Below are positions 21,814-22,759 of a stretch of 22,759 nt of DNA, in pieces. A program made the translations under genes and the position numbers. The DNA is from Gemmatimonadales bacterium (GTDB taxonomy: Bacteria > Gemmatimonadota > Gemmatimonadetes > Gemmatimonadales > GWC2-71-9): positions 1 to 22,759 of the forward strand of contig JAICPP010000023.1 in NCBI GenBank assembly GCA_025929805.1. The letters are read 5' to 3'. Each line of letters opens with the position of its first letter. Positions within the stretch are counted from its first letter, which is position 1. Below the pieces are notes generated by a model. That model was not told the origin of the DNA and did no database searches. It saw nothing but the letters and a program-made list of their open reading frames with translations.

Positions 21814-22759
21814 ATGACCTGCCTGAACCGACTGGTTTCGAGCATCATGCTGCTCTTCGGAGCATCCGGCCTTCTCATGGCGCAGTCCGCCGCGCCTTCT
21901 GCCGACACCGCTCTCGCGCCCGGCCCCCAGTACGCAGCCGGAGGCGTGCACCGGTTTCTCCTCGGCAGCGAGTATCGGTCGCTGTGGACCACGCCGGTTT
22001 CCGTCCCGGTGCTCGATCTACGCAAGTTTGCCGGTGGGGTCCGGCCGTTGTCGAAAGGCGGAGGCAAGCAGACCAAGTCGCTTCTGCTGGAGGCGCGGGA
22101 CGGCCGGCAGTTTTTCTTCCGCTCGGTAGACAAGGACGCGTCGGCCATTCTTCCACCCGAGCTTCGCGGCACCATTGCCGGCGATGTCGTTCGAGACCAG
22201 ACCAGCTCCGCATTTCCCACCGCCCCTCCAGTTGTGAGTCGGCTCATGACGGCCGCTGGAATTCCTCACGCTGCGGAATGGCTGGTCGTCCTGCCCCAGG
22301 ACACTCGATTAGGAGAGTTTCAGGAGGAGTTCGCCGGCACGATGGGGTTCCTGCAGGAGCGTGTCGGAGGTGCGGAGGGAGCACCGGCTCACTGGAACGG
22401 GGCCTCCGAGATCATCGACACTGACACCCTGTTCTCGAGGGTCACCCGTAGTCCTGACGATCAGGTGGATGCGCGAGCCTTCTTGGCTGCGCGGCTGTTC
22501 GATGTGTGGATTGGTGACTGGGACCGGCATCGAGACCAGTGGGTCTGGGCTCGATACGGCGACCAGAAGCCACGCCGGTGGATGCCGGTTCCCCGCGATC
22601 GGGATCAGGCATTTGCCAAGTACGATGGCTTTCTGTTCTACTTTGCCCGCCAGACAGCGCCCCAGCTGACCAACTTTGGGCCGGACTTTTCCTATATGCC
22701 GGGTGCAACCTGGAATGGCCGCGATCTGGATCGGCGATTCCTGGTGGAGCTCGATTGGG
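21814..22759 (+). CDS. Exported protein with atypical-kinase-like signature, N-terminal part (expected Omp85-type barrel beyond the window)
   Basis: The ATG at 21814 opens a frame with no stop to the window end, giving 315 residues of a longer protein. Residues 1-25 form a signal peptide (hydrophobic run, then LMAQS). Residues 79-107 hold GGGKQTKSLLL then GRQFFFRSVDKD, resembling a glycine loop followed by a strand with a basic residue. GDWDRHRDQW (234-243) and PRDRDQAF (260-267) recall the DRH catalytic and metal-Asp motifs of Fam20C/HipA/CotH-type kinases. From memory, proteins with this N-terminal part often end in a BamA/TamA surface-antigen barrel; that end is outside the window. It is coupled to the phosphoesterase. 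The family is recognised only loosely, and kinase activity is an inference. Confidence 0.65.
   Translation, partial: MTCLNRLVSSIMLLFGASGLLMAQSAAPSADTALAPGPQYAAGGVHRFLLGSEYRSLWTTPVSVPVLDLRKFAGGVRPLSKGGGKQTKSLLLEARDGRQFFFRSVDKDASAILPPELRGTIAGDVVRDQTSSAFPTAPPVVSRLMTAAGIPHAAEWLVVLPQDTRLGEFQEEFAGTMGFLQERVGGAEGAPAHWNGASEIIDTDTLFSRVTRSPDDQVDARAFLAARLFDVWIGDWDRHRDQWVWARYGDQKPRRWMPVPRDRDQAFAKYDGFLFYFARQTAPQLTNFGPDFSYMPGATWNGRDLDRRFLVELDW

Noticed and set aside
1..22759. CRISPR arrays, insertion sequences, tRNA or rRNA genes
   Set aside because: No spaced direct repeats, transposase signatures, terminal inverted repeats or tRNA-like cloverleaf sequences were seen.

Overview
This is a GC-rich, very densely packed bacterial window with many ATGA, TGATG and GTGA overlaps and frequent GTG or TTG starts. 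Gene content suggests a free-living Gram-negative bacterium: many lipoproteins, a likely outer-membrane protein, DppBC-type permeases, a Ser/Thr kinase, an NTT-type nucleotide carrier and DoxX. Gemmatimonadota is my best guess, but it is an inference from gene content; no rRNA or marker gene is present.

Left block (1-8395, minus strand). Eight genes run in one direction, most overlapping: an oligopeptide-type ABC substrate-binding lipoprotein, a GHMP sugar kinase, a 911-aa heparinase II/III-like protein with a zinc-ribbon-like N-terminus and a CBM9-like C-terminus, a GSA-aminomutase-like class III aminotransferase, a 58-aa very acidic protein behind a perfect Shine-Dalgarno, two Amidohydro_2 proteins and the start of a DapA-family lyase/aldolase that leaves the window. 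One amidohydrolase has an intact metal site and the other has lost it. Two DppBC-type permeases (8523-10354) are transcribed divergently from the binding protein; no ATPase is visible. I read this as an uncharacterised uptake and catabolism locus for an acidic or modified saccharide or glycoconjugate. It is the best candidate for an undescribed system here.

Middle (10356-13072, minus). Two overlapping lipoprotein genes: a zincin metalloprotease with two internal Ig-like repeats and a small DUF6438-like protein. They converge on the permease genes with one base between stops.

Second minus-strand operon (17321 down to 13442). Hypothetical lipoprotein, Nudix hydrolase, secreted S58/DmpA-type peptidase, SAM methyltransferase, DoxX membrane protein and a stand-alone receiver protein, closed by a clear intrinsic terminator at 13371-13404.

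Right block (17534-22759, plus). Four tightly spaced genes: a membrane-anchored Ser/Thr kinase with its membrane domain at the N-terminus, an NTT-like nucleotide carrier, a calcineurin-like metallophosphoesterase lipoprotein, and the first 315 residues of an exported protein with a possible atypical-kinase signature that I expect to end in an Omp85-type barrel beyond the window. The group suggests phosphate or nucleotide chemistry and phospho-signalling at the envelope.
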